This document shows, one piece after another, positions 48,201-60,400 of a DNA stretch of 64,000 bases. Origin of the DNA: Nematostella vectensis (taxonomy: Eukaryota; Cnidaria; Anthozoa; Actiniaria; Edwardsiidae); NCBI RefSeq assembly GCF_932526225.1, contig NC_064037.1:17460471-17524470 (forward strand). The letters are read 5' to 3'. Both the position numbers and the translations under genes were made by a program. Numbering within the stretch: position 1 is the stretch's first letter; each line of letters opens with the position of its first letter. The notes under the pieces were generated by a model. That model worked only from the letters and a program-made list of their open reading frames with translations, was not told the origin of the DNA and did no database searches.

Positions 48201-50715
48201 AAAAGGAGGTGCAAGGAGGGGTGAGGACAATAAAACAGGAGGTGCAAGGAGGGGTGCGGACAATAAAACAGGAGGTGCAAGGAGGGGTGAGGACAATAAA
48301 ACAGGAGGTGCAAGGAGGGGTGAGGAAAATAAAACAGGTGCAAGGAGGGGTGGGGACAATAAAACAGGAGGTGCAAGGAGGGGTGAGGACAATAAAACAG
48401 GAGGTGCAAGGAGGGGTAAGGACAATGGAAAAGGAGGTGCAAGGAGGGGTGAGGACAATAAAACAGGAGGTGCAAGGAGGGGTGAGGACAATAAAACAGG
48501 AGGTGCAAGGAGGGGTGAGGACAATAAAACAGGAGGTGCAAGGAGGGGTGAGGACAATAAAACAGGAGGTGCAAGGAGGGGTGAGGACAATAAAACAGGA
48601 GGTGCAAGGAGGGGTGAGGACAATAAAACAGGAGGTGCAAGGAGGGGTGAGGACAATAAAACAGGAGGTGCAAGGAGGGGTGGGGACAATAAAACAGGAG
48701 GTGCAAGGAGGGGTGAGGACAATAAAACAGGAGGTGCAAGGAAGGGTGAGGACAATGGAAAAGGAGGTGCAAGGAAGGGTGAGGACAATGGAACAGGAGG
48801 TGCAAGGAGGGGTGAGGACAATAAAACAGGAGGTGCAAGGAGGGGTGAGGACAATGGAACAGGAGGTGCAAGGAGGGGTGAGGACAATAAAACAGGAGGT
48901 GCAAGGACTACCCGGTCCCGGTCTACTTCGAAAACTTTTGCAGAATGTCATTCTCATTTTCGCTAAAACAAAAATAGCTCTAATGATTTTTTTTTTATTT
49001 CGTACGTAGCATAGGCTTAATGACAAGGTTCGATGCGATCCTGCACACACTTAGTGGCTGGACCTCTCTCTCAAAGTGATTTCTCAAGAACATTCGTTTC
49101 CAACTGAGACGTAACGACTAAGAAGTAATAGCTTTATTGGGCGAGAAAAGGGGGGGAGAGGGTAGGCCACCTCTTTGGTCACGCCCCTGCACACAAATGA
49201 AGATGTACGAAAATGTGACAGCTAGCGTCTAAACTATGCCTTAGGGATTCTACAAATTATATAATATGTCCTGTTTTAGTCTCATGCGTGCTTCTTGCTC
49301 CTCTCCGACTAGAAATTGACATAGTTCCAAAATAGAATAAAAAATAAATAAATAAATAGTATCTATTTTCACATAAAACCTGTCAGCATTCTCTCACTAA
49401 AGATCAATCAAGCATGTCTCTTGATCACTTGCGTAGGATGGATCTTTAAGATTAATTTAAAAAATATATTAATGGTATCTGTGACAACTGCTGCGGTGTT
49501 CCATTGAAATGCTTTTACTGGAAGCTGCTAAAATTGATTTTGAATTTTTGAAAAGGCTCTGTTTTTCTTTATGGCTTTGCACATGAATTTCTAAAATCAT
49601 CTAAACCTATCTAAAATCCTAAAATCACGATTTTTGGCCGTGGACTGCTCGGAGTTCTAAAGAAACTTAACTTGCTTTCTTTCAATGTAAATCCTACAGA
49701 CTTATCAAAGGAGATGGAGAAATCCTGGAGGAGATTGTCAGCTATGACCGACACAAAGCTATAAATAAGGTGAGCAAGAGTAGCATGACGTAACAACCAG
49801 CTGGTGTGTCTTTGTGACTTGTAAATGAGAAGCGTCCTCGGTGGAGGTATCACTGGATATATAATCCGTTAACCTTTTGTGTAATCCCACATAAACAACG
49901 TAAGAATGTTGTGATCCATTGCCTGGGTCCGTGATATGCTTTGCGGCAAGTTGTGTCGTGTGTCCCAAAAGCCTTCAGGGAGTGTGAATGTAAATGGACA
50001 TATTTATTACATGAGTTGTGTTGGCTGATCTCTTTTGTTTGTGTGGTGTTTGGAGCGTTTTGTTGAGAGGGTCAGTCCTTCTGTTTTCTTGTTCGAATAA
50101 ACTTCTCCCGGCCAGTACAGGCCGGTTGAGGGTTTAACGGGTTACATAATTTCTATCGGCTAGTCCTTTATTATAGTTTTCATTTGGAAATGCAACAGTT
50201 TATTTGCTTGAAAATCCGAACAGACTTGACGATCGAAGTCAGATATTTTATAAATAATATTTGATTGAACGTATATATGTTGCTTGATCGAATCAGCCGA
50301 GGGGTGAGAAATGAGGAGGGGACGGGAAAGGGGCTTATTTTAAAAGCTCACGCATTAACTTTAATCTTTAGAGTTAGCACAGTAAGCAATCGGTATGGAA
50401 AGATTTATAGCATTTGAAAAGAGATGTCTAAAAAGGGAACACATTATACACTTATTCAAACATTAGTATCGAAAATACACTCACTTTTATTAAAGTAGGG
50501 GTAAATGAAATATGCACACATCTTTGTACATTAAACGCTACAATCGGTTGACTAGTCAGGGTTATAGATTTTTCTATTTTACAGTAGATTGCTTCAAGCA
50601 TTTCTGTAATATTAGTAAACGCCTATACTGTCTGATTCCTCTTGTTGTGCAGAAAGCTACCCAAGGTGATGGAACATTTTTCGCTTCCAAGCTTGGAATA
50701 GATAAATACTGGTGA
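45289..50715 (+). CDS. ARL6IP4: ARL6IP4 / SR-25-like nuclear splicing-associated protein
   Basis: Five exons: 45289-45757, 46524-46578, 47651-47737, 49700-49769 and 50653-50715, in phase, 247 residues. Exon 1 encodes an RS/SR and Lys-rich low-complexity region ([38 protein letters not shown]). Exons 3-5 encode the conserved C-terminal core: [54 protein letters not shown] and FFASKLG. This core is the signature of ARL6IP4 (SR-25), a nuclear-speckle protein reported to influence splicing. The closest alternative would be another SR-like family sharing the GDGE..EEIV core, which I consider less likely. Introns 2 and 3 hold 64-bp and 33-bp arrays. NCBP3 lies divergently upstream. Confidence 0.9.
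46305..46440. repeat. ~27-bp x5 imperfect array, ARL6IP4 intron 1
   Basis: Units share TTAAGGCAGG(A/T)ACGCCTCTC and AGC between about 46305 and 46440. Units differ by small indels. Located ~85 bp before exon 2. Confidence 0.85.
46725..47165 (+). repeat. 64-bp x7 array, ARL6IP4 intron 2
   Basis: Seven units each contain CAACATGAGTGCGTGCTCCC, CTGAAACTAGATT, AAAACGTAAGAGAACAT and TTTTATTGTTGTAT. Each has an ATG and a weak donor-like AAAC|GTAAGA about 32 bp later. No unit is linked to the ARL6IP4 frame. Confidence 0.93.
48125..48905. repeat. 33-bp x~24 array, ARL6IP4 intron 3
   Basis: The unit combines GAGGTGCAAGGAGGGGTGAG and GACAATAAAACAG. Because 33 is divisible by three, long frames stay open on both strands (over 250 codons, e.g. 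[11 protein letters not shown] on plus and [11 protein letters not shown] on minus). The array lies between exons 47651-47737 and 49700-49769. I see no promoter, start context or family match and treat the frames as by-products. Confidence 0.93.
49770..50652. other. ARL6IP4 intron 4, nothing notable
   Basis: About 880 bp without arrays or mirrored ends. Short GGCCGG-containing stretch near 50108-50126 only. Confidence 0.55.
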
Positions 50716-51493
50716 ACGCTGCGCTATGATGGCTTGTTGTGGTGAAGCTGGACCCAGGAACACATGACAAGGTCGATGGACAGACCTTGGTTGTGGTGTA
50801 GTAGTACCCAGGAGCACATGAGAAGGTCGAAGGACGAAGGATTATACACACCGCAAATGCTCATTTTAGCGTGCTGGATGCTTGTACTCTACATCCTTTT
50901 AGTTGCGAGGGGGGGGGGGCGCTGATTTCATCTTTTCAAAAGCAAGATTTATCTTCAAGGTCAATCACACATGAAATAGAACAAATGCTGTATTTCAGAA
51001 CTGAAAAGAGCCAGGAGCCTTCCTACGCACTTGAACATTTGCCAAAGAGCTTTTAATGTTGGCTTGTGTGATTTTTAAGACCAGAAAGATAGAAAGTGAC
51101 TATCTTTTACGGTATTACGAGTCTTTGGCGATTCCTTTATTTCTGGGTTAATTTTTTTATTTTACGCCTTAGAGGGGGGGGGGGGACTATCCGAGAGGGG
51201 ATGCTCAAACAAGCATTTACGGTATAACGAGTATAACTCCTGTGGCATTTTAGTCCAGTGGACTCAAACCCAATTGTAAAAGGACGTCCTCCTGTACAAA
51301 GATAAGAAGATAAATTAAGTAAACCCAGATGCTCTGGACATTTTCCCTTCATGCCTTCGTGCAGTATAAAGCCAGCCAGAGTCCATATACGAGCCAAGCG
51401 CTCATACAATAACCTGAAGCTGAGACTCTTTTTAAATGACAGTTAAGAAGAGAACCTCGGCTTGTTGCTTTTGACTTGTCAGCATTGGGGCAT
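50716..51493. other. Convergent 3' region of ARL6IP4 and the TBC-like gene
   Basis: Both genes point into this 778-bp interval. On the minus strand AATAAA lies at 51141-51136, ~350 bp past the TBC-like gene stop. Near 50750-50840 a ~45-bp direct duplication repeats CCCAGGA(A/G)CACATGA and AAGGTCGA. Two poly-G runs occur (50910-50919, 51173-51184). No further gene is seen. Confidence 0.55.
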
Positions 51494-54400
51494 TTATGGA
51501 GGGGATACATGCTCCCTTGACCAAAAGTTCATTGTACAAATGTCCCTCATAAAATCGGAAAGTTCCCCAAACTGCATTTCCTGTCTAGAGAAATGAGCCT
51601 GAACATTGTGTCTGGGTGGCCTTGCAACCAGCTGAAGTACTACAGGTTTGCGGAAACTCACCATCTGAATTTTAAATGCCATATTCATCGCCTCCTCATA
51701 GAATTTCTTTTCGCGGTTGCACGCCTCCCCTTCTCGTCCCTGTTTGCGTTGTTGCCGAGGCAGGCATTGAAGCACAATGTCAGATAATGCTTTACCAGAG
51801 GTGTCCTGCATTGTTCTCTTGATTTTTGCAGATTTTCCAATAGAGAGTAGGTTTTCCTGGAGCTAAATAGGGAAAACAAGGAGATATTGTATTGTTAAAG
51901 CTCAGCGGGGAACACAAGGAGATATTGTATTGTTATAGCTCAGCGGGGAATACAAGGAGATATTGTATTGTTATAGCTCAGCGGGGAATACAAGGAGATA
52001 TTGTATTGTTATAGCTCAGCGGGGAATACAAGGAGATATTGTATTGTTATAGCTCAGCGGGGAATACAAGGAGGTATTGTATTGTTATAGCTCAGCGGGG
52101 AATACAAGGAGATATTGTATTGTTATAGCTCAGCGGGGAATACAAGGAGATATTGTATTGTTATAGCTCAGCGGGGAATACAAGGAGATATTGTATTGTT
52201 ATAGCTCAGCAGGGAATACAAGGAGACATTGTATTGTTATAGCTTAGCGGGGAATACAAGGAGATATTGTATTGTTATAGCTCAGCTGGGAATACAAGGA
52301 GATATTGTATTGTTATAGCTCAGCGGGGAATATAAGGAGATATTGTATTGTTATAGCTCAGCGGGTAAAGAAAATGACAATGGTTTTTCATTGCAATGGT
52401 CAGCTTTAATCAGAACAAGCAATGTGTGTGAAAAATCAATACAGAATTCTAATACTTACTGGTAGTGGGAATGAGTCTGTTTCACTGATGTGGCCATCCC
52501 AAAGCTTAACAACTACACTGGAAAACCCCTTAAAAATAAGTGATAAGAATTGATACATAGAGAAATATAATCACATATATGGTCAGGGGCGGCAGGGTGG
52601 ATCCAAATGTGTGGGGCAAAAGAGATGATAGTTATGAGAGGCTAAAATCTATTTAAAAAAATGCTCAATATCGTCTTATATTAAGGTCTTGGTAAAGGTG
52701 AATATCGCTTTTATAGCACTTTTCCTATCCAAACTTCGCCAGAAATGAGAGTTCCAGCTTTGATTCGTGATATTTTGTTGACAATGTCAAATAACAAAAA
52801 TTCCTCACACACTTTGGTAGATCATCTATCTGTCATTGAGATGCAATTACGTGCAAGTGCATGCGCAATAACGCGAAGGTATATTACGCTCTAGAGTAAT
52901 CTCCGTATTTTGAGTTTGAGGCCCCAAAACTTACGCAAAAATAAAACTTACAGGAGATAATTCAATCTTTTATTTGATATATAGTTTGTACATGTAGTGA
53001 AAATTGCGGCGCGACAATATTTTTTTTCCGCGAACACGTCGTTTACCTTTACCGAGACCTTAAGCAATCGATTTGTATATATAACGCTTGATACATATCT
53101 AAGTACAAGTAACACACATCCGCTCCGACAAATGGGGGCAAGCGCCCTCCCTACCCTACCCGCCCATGGGTCAGCAATTGGTTCTATTCTGAAAATACCT
53201 GGAGCTTGTGGACATCCTGCTTAATGGCTTCTCTCAGACTCACATCCCCTGGATGACCAGACAAGAAGTCCAGGAATGTCTGAAAGCAGATAAACGGGAA
53301 CCTCTAGCGGGAGACAACTTCAAGCAGTCATATATGATGTATGCATGTCTACAAAGATGAGTAGAGGCCGTTGGAGGGGGGCCTAGAACAGATGACGTAA
53401 TCTTTGGCAAATTTACGGCACAATCAGTAAAACCGTGAATACCTAAATTATGTGAAATGTTTAAAGTCTTCAGAGGAATCAGGCGCAAGAATTAAGACAC
53501 TAAGACTTGTGAATATCACGCGAGTGACTGGTCGGAACCAGTATTTCATACATATTTCCGGTGTTCCCGGTTTTACTGGTCGCGCTGTCATCAACCCTAG
53601 CAGCAAGTTGAGGTGCGACTGGTGTAATCAAATAAGTTGAATCCAACATTCACTGCATTTTACAAGGGACATTTAGTGAAACCCAAGAAATCTATTTTTA
53701 AACCTTTTAGAGGTAGCAGCTCTGAGTCTAGAGAACGATAACCCTGACAATGGAATAAAATAGAAAAAAAAAGAAACTCACTAAAGATGGAGTTCCTTGA
53801 AAGAGTGGTAGATAATGCTTGCCGACATTGACTGACTTCCTGTAAAACAATATTCCAGTTTTATTACTGAGAAATTCATACATCAGGCTTGTTAAAAAGT
53901 CGCATATTTCCAATACATTATTAAGGGAGTTTAAAAAGATGTACCTGTAGAATAGCGGCACAACAGTCCAGCCCTGGGGAGACAGTGCTGGCGTCCGCCC
54001 TCCTCTTGCCGTCACTTGTCCAGGTCCCTGTTGGTCTAATCTTGGCTCATACGTAGCATCAAGTGAGTAAAGCCTTATAATCAGGCTCGAGATATTATCA
54101 TAGTCAGGGTGAAATATCTGGGGATAAAGAAAAACGGACATTTAACTAGAATGATGATGATGAGTTTCAAGATCTTTTTTAAAAACTTTACCCCAAATAG
54201 AATGCTAGATCCTGATATTTTCTAGAGTGTCTGCACTTCTACAATATCTAGCAAATCTCTTTCCTTATAAGAACAGAACCCATAGTAGCAGGGCTACTCC
54301 TTCGGTATAAACAGGGCTCGTTGCATTGGTATCAAATAAATATTCGCAAAGACGGGCCCTCGGAATTGCTTTAATCATAAGGTGGGAAAAATAAGGCAAA

Positions 54401-57400
54401 ACTTTCATACCCCTCCCCCCTCCCACACAAACACTCCCCCCCCCCCCCCAAACCTGGGCATGACTTACTTTCGGTTGATCAGTCCAGATGGGTGACTTCT
54501 GCAAACTGTTGAAGTCTCTCGTGGATTGCAGCAATCTAACATCACCAGTATCCCTTTCCTCACCCTGGTGAGCATGCCGCGCAGTTGGGCCCTTGCTCAG
54601 ATGAATAAAGGTGTTCACAAATTGGGCGCTAGGTAAGCCAAATGCTTGTTCGACCTTGATGTACATACCCTGGAGCACAAATAATGGTTTACGATTCCTT
54701 GTGGTTAGTGTTTATATTTCCAAACCTGAGGTGGTATGGGTGGTTACATAGCTCCCACAAGAATAGCATGAATTCATTTTGAATGTCGGGTGAATTTGGA
54801 CCTGACCAGAAACCCGTCTCGTCCCGTTTTCTGGACGAGTTTTCCGTCTTGTCGGAAAACTCGTCTTGGATGGGTTACCCGTCTGTAGTGTGAAAACAAC
54901 AAAGGTCAATCAGACAGTATACGTATATCGCATCTTTATCTGTTTGATTGACAGAGCCGTCATGGTGGCCTCGGTAGCGGGCACCTCAAAAGGGGTGCAA
55001 TATCTGACCTGTTTTCTGTCATACTGGACAATCTCCCTTAAGTCTATGGCTTTTGCAGGTTTCCCCTGAAGATGCACTTTGCTCATGCGCTGCTTGTACC
55101 AGTCTTCAATAACTTGATCGCGTGCATTGGCCGCTACAAGCAAATCAACTATTCAGTTACAGGACATGTGACAATAACATGTTTAGTTAACTGTAAGACT
55201 GTTACCCGAGTGCTCCTGCTCTTCCTCCATAACATCACGGATGGCTTCCCTAACAGTGGGAGGGTAAGGCTGGAAAGCTTTGTAGTGTTTGCTCAATTGC
55301 TCTTCTGAGTCGTTTGGATGGAAGTTGCTCAAAGTGTAGGACCCGCTTGTGTAACCTGGTGATTCCATGAATTCCTGGAAAGAATATGAGTATTATTCTC
55401 AGTAGAAGTACGGTGGGTATGTGCTAAGCAGTGCTGTGCTGTATGGCTAAATTGTCACACATATGGAACAGAGACACGAAATACTACCTACAACACTAAG
55501 TGTTTTTAGTCGAAAACTTGTCTTATAGCGAGAAAATAACATAGAAAACCATAGCCTTTGATAAATTACGAGTTCTACCTTTTCTCTGACGCCTGATCAC
55601 AATGGGCTTGGTTGACAGCAAATGTAGCTTTTTATATATTTTTTCTCGATGAGAATTACTCTATCTTTATCTTGATTGTAGTCCCTATACCAACACCCCC
55701 TTTACCCCTACCTATCTTTATCTTGATTGTAGTCCCTATACCAACACCCCCTTTACCCCTACCTATCTTTATCTTGATTGTAGTCCCTATACCAACACCC
55801 CCTTTACCCCTACCTATCTTTATCTTGATTGTAGTCCCTATACCAACACCCCCTTTACCCCCTACCCATAAATAGCATAGAGTGCGGCTCATCCACTTAA
55901 TAGGGACCACCCTCTCTTGATAGCTAACCTCTGAGTGTGGTAGGATCCGGAACAATATCGTAACAGCAGGTACGTTGGTCTTCTCCTCAAAGGCATTCTC
56001 CGTGAGTCTATCAGCCGTGGATGGCAACTCGTGTATCAAGCGCCGCTGGTATCCACCTGTGTTAAGCAGCTTCTGTAATTACATCAGTTTAGAGTGTTAT
56101 AAACGCTTATTTTATAAATACATCGGCTAAGACTATCAAAATGTCTTTTTTATAAATACATCGGGTTAGTATCATAAAAGTGAATTCTTAGTGACATAGT
56201 GGACAAACACAATAGCCTAACCCTACCCCCAGCAAGTCAATGTAAACAAACACTTTAAGTTGGATATTGGCAGGTTATTGGGTCTTGCCACAATGAGATT
56301 TTCTGGGGAACACTCGTGTTGCTAAACACCTAGTATTAGCTAAGTCAGTAGCACTTACCATTCCATCGTGTTCCCTGTACAGTTTAACAGCGCAGTTCCC
56401 GATCACGAGAAGCTCTGCCGAGGTCACATTCACAGTATAAACCCTGAGGAAAAGTGCGATGTCTGCGGGAACGCCAACAGTAGGGGAGCCTACTCTGTAC
56501 CGGAAGTGAAATGTAGGGCAACGGGCAGGAGAGTCTAGGATGGCATAGGCTTCAATGTCCGGCACGTCAAGGGAGGTTGGCTTTCGCCAAAATGGGTCAA
56601 GGATTCGGCCTGTCACCTGAAAATATGAACAAATAAATATAACCAATTTAAAGCGCTATAAAATGCCATTCTCCTTGTCAAATATTAAAAAACTACGAAA
56701 AGACTATGCCTTAATTTAAATAGAGAAAGCAAACATACAATTATAGGTTTGGTAAGTTCCCGGCAATAGGTTGAGCAGGTGAGAGACTAAATGCAACCTA
56801 GACAATAATGAATGCATTTTTGTGGGGTTTCAGCGGAAATGCAAAATGAGAAGAGAGTGTCACACAAACAATGGGGCAATACTCTTTGCTTGAAAGGCAA
56901 TGCTCTTTGCTTGGAGGACAATACTCTTTGCAACACGGGCTAGGATGCCTCGCACTAACCTTGATAACTGTAGCATTGTCAGGTATAAACCGAACCTCAT
57001 CAATGTAAACATCAAATGACTCATCATTTGTAACTGGAGCATCCTCCATCACTGCCACTACCTTGGGCCCCACCCATAAAGGTCCAAGGTCAAGCGAAAC
57101 CCTCGACGCTGCAGGCTGTGGATTAGCTGTTGCTGCTGGAGTGGCCTGTCCATCGTCTTGTGTGCGGCGAAACTCCAGTGGGGACTGGTTGGCTCTAGAG
57201 GCATGACTTGGAGAGCTGGTAGTAGGCAAGTCGAGGCTTTGTAGAGAAAGTTGGCTTGGCCTAAAATGTAGTAAAAACCTGAACGATGAGAATGATAAAT
57301 TGAGAGGAAAAGGGGCGGGGGTGGTAAATAACAGGTCAATCTTGATCTTATCACAGTATGGATGGACGACTCGGACAATTAAAAAAAATTGATATAACCA

Positions 57401-60400
57401 TGTATTTTCTGACATATCCATACATAGCGCAAGAGACCATGGCCAAGTATAAGGCTTGTAACCAAGATAATTTACTTTATTATGCTATGCGCCCTGTTTG
57501 CTTTGTGACATTTTGAAGGACACAATAATCCACATCCAATCCTGTGACAGCAGTCTGGATGACTGGCATGACAATAGTACCTTCCAGAATAAGCGCATAT
57601 ATTTGCCCCTTGAAAAAAAGGGGAGTAACTGTGACCAAGGGGTCTAAACAGTAAACAACAGAGACAACAGGGTTGAGCAAGGTCTACAATGTGCGAGCTA
57701 GGGTATAACAGAGGTGAGTGTGCGAGCTAGGGTATAACAGAGGAGAGTGTGCGGGCTAGGGTATAACAGAGGAGAGTGCAGGCTAGGGTATAACAGAGGT
57801 GAGTGTGCGGGCTAGGGTATAACAGAGGTGAGAGTGCGGGCTAGGGTATAACAGAGGTGAGAGTGCGAGCTAGGGTACAACAGAGGTGAATGTGCGGGCT
57901 AGGGTATAGCAGAGGTGAGTGTGCGGGCTAGGGTATAACAGAGGTGAATGTGCGGCTAGGGTATAACAGAGGTGAGTGTGCGGGCTAGGGTATAACAGAG
58001 GTGAGAGTGCGGGCTAGGGTATAACAGAGGTGAGTGTGCGGGCTAGGGTATAACAGAGGTGAGTGTGCGGGCTAGGGTATAACAGAGGTGAGTGTGCGGG
58101 CTAGGGTATAACAGAGGTGAGTGTGCGGGCTAGGGTATAACAGAGGTGAGTGTGCGGGCTAGAGTATAACAGGTGAGTGTGCGGGCTAGGGTATAACAGA
58201 GGTGAATGTGCGGCTAGGGTATAACAGAGGTGAGTGTGCGGGCTAGGGTATAACAGAGGTGAGTGTGCGGGCTAGGGTATAACAGAGGTGGGTGTGCGAG
58301 CTAGGGTATAACAGAGGTGAGAGTGCGGGCTAGGGTATAACAGAGGTGAGTGTGCGAGCTAGGGTATAACAGAGGTGGGTGTGCGAGCTAGGGTATAACA
58401 GAGGTGAGTGTGCGGGCTAGGGTATAACAGAGGTGAATGTGCGGCTAGGGTATAACAGAGGTGAGTGTGCGGGCTAGGGTATAACAGAGGTGAGAGTGCG
58501 GGCTAGGGTATAACAGAGGTGAGTGTGCGGGCTAGGGTATAACAGAGGTGAATGTGCGGGCTAGGGTATAACAGAGGTGAATGTGCGGCTAGGGTATAAC
58601 AGAGGTGAGTGTGCGGGCTAGGGTATAACAGAGGTGAATGTGCGGCTAGGGTATAACAGAGGTGAGTGTGCGGGCTAGGGTATAACAGAGGTGAGAGTGC
58701 GGGCTAGGGTATAACAGAGGTGAGTGTGCGGGCTAGGGTATAACAGAGGTGAGTGTGCGGGCTAGGGTATAACAGAGGTGAGTGTGCGGGCTAGGGTATA
58801 ACAGAGGTGAGTGTGCGGGCTAGGGTATAACAGAGGTGAGTGTGCGGGCTAGAGTATAACAGGTGAGTGTGCGGGCTAGGGTATAACAGAGGTGAATGTG
58901 CGGCTAGGGTATAACAGAGGTGAGTGTGCGGGCTAGGGTATAACAGAGGTGAGTGTGCGGGCTAGGGTATAACAGAGGTGGGTGTGCGAGCTAGGGTATA
59001 ACAGAGGTGAGAGTGCGGGCTAGGGTATAACAGAGGTGAGTGTGCGAGCTAGGGTATAACAGAGGTGGGTGTGCGAGCTAGGGTATAACAGAGGTGAGAG
59101 TGCGGGCTAGGGTATAACAGAGGTGAGTGTGCGGGCTAGGGTATAACAGAGGTGAATGTGCGGCTAGGGTATAACAGAGGTGAGTGTGCGGGCTAGGGTA
59201 TAACAGAGGTGAGTGTGCGGGCTAGGGTATAACAGAGGTTGGTGTTCGGGCTAGGGTGATAAGCCATCTGGATTAAGAGGGAGACACTTACTTCTGAGAG
59301 CAAGAGGAAACGCTTTGAAACCTTACAGCTGTTCTAGTCATGTTATCCTATGGTGGGATCGTAAACAACCTACAGCCCCACTTACAACTCTACTTACTGA
59401 CTCAAATTGGCCACTTCACTAAGGCTTCCTCCGTTCAGCAAATGCATGAGCCCCCGTTGTATATCCCGGGTGTATAACGTGGAGGAGTGGGTCATTAGAG
59501 CTTTCTTCAATGAATTATAATCATCTGTTTTAATCAGCCTTGGACGGGAGAGTTGTAGTAGCACATGACATATCTTCTCCAAAACATCGCATGACCAACT
59601 AGAGAGGAAGCACTGATCCCAGATGAACAGAAGAGACGGCTGGTCAAGCACGCTTACAAAACCCTAGGATCATCAGGGATTTAGTAGGGAGTAAAATAAT
59701 GTCAAGTAGTCGAGAATTATAGCTTTGATTAAGGATGTTTAACTTGTAACTTGCATACAATACTAAGCCTCCCTGAAATATAAAGTGCTTATTATGAATC
59801 CTACGTAACCACAAATATGCCTACACATGGCTTAAAGAACACAGAGAGACGGACAGAGAGACAGACGGAAGGACGGACGGACGGACGGACAGAGAATACC
59901 CATTACCTCTCCAATCCATTTTCTCATGAAGATGATAGGATGTGATAACAAGGTCTTGGCGTTAGAAGGTAGGTTATCTTTTGTCTGCTGACTTCCTATG
60001 GACTTTGCCTTCTCTCGCTCGGTGTGAACGAAGTTGACCAAGAACTCTTGGGGCTCATGGGTTATGTTTGTTTGCATTGTGATGCAGAGGTGCTGGTGTA
60101 GCTCAGGATCATCGCTCTGCAGTCTGGACATCACCCGGTCAGCAGTGGCAAAGATATCAATACGAGATGGGAAACATGTTTTCAGGAAATGGGAGAGTAG
60201 TTCTGCAAGTTCCATGCTGTCATCTAGGAACAAACTATTGTTTAATTTCTTTTAAATCACAGTTGAGAATTCACAGATCACTGCTTGTTTGGATACAATT
60301 TTACAAACACCTTTAAAAAATGATCACTATTAAAAAGTTGACACAAAGATCACACCATTGCGCATGTGCAGCGCGCCAACCACTCACGTTCGCTGCAGAC

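Noticed and set aside
47977-49050. Cysteine/proline-rich 357-codon minus-strand frame ([11 protein letters not shown] repeats)
   Set aside because: Period of 33 bp keeps many frames open on both strands at once; no evidence favours any one of them.
54712-55009. Extension of the TBC-like-gene exon past 55009 to KMRYTYTV
   Set aside because: The later donor (ATAC|GTATAC) is poor and leaves a phase that breaks the next exon; CAG|GTCAGA at 55009 keeps frame. Not fully excluded.
56798-57421. 207-codon continuous frame as one exon
   Set aside because: Only 57260-56960 is flanked by good splice sites and joins in phase to neighbours; the rest is intronic read-through.
57690-59255. Telomere-like repeat (GGGCTAGGGT)
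   Set aside because: TAGGG occurs once per 29-bp unit with unrelated sequence between; not a TTAGGG array.
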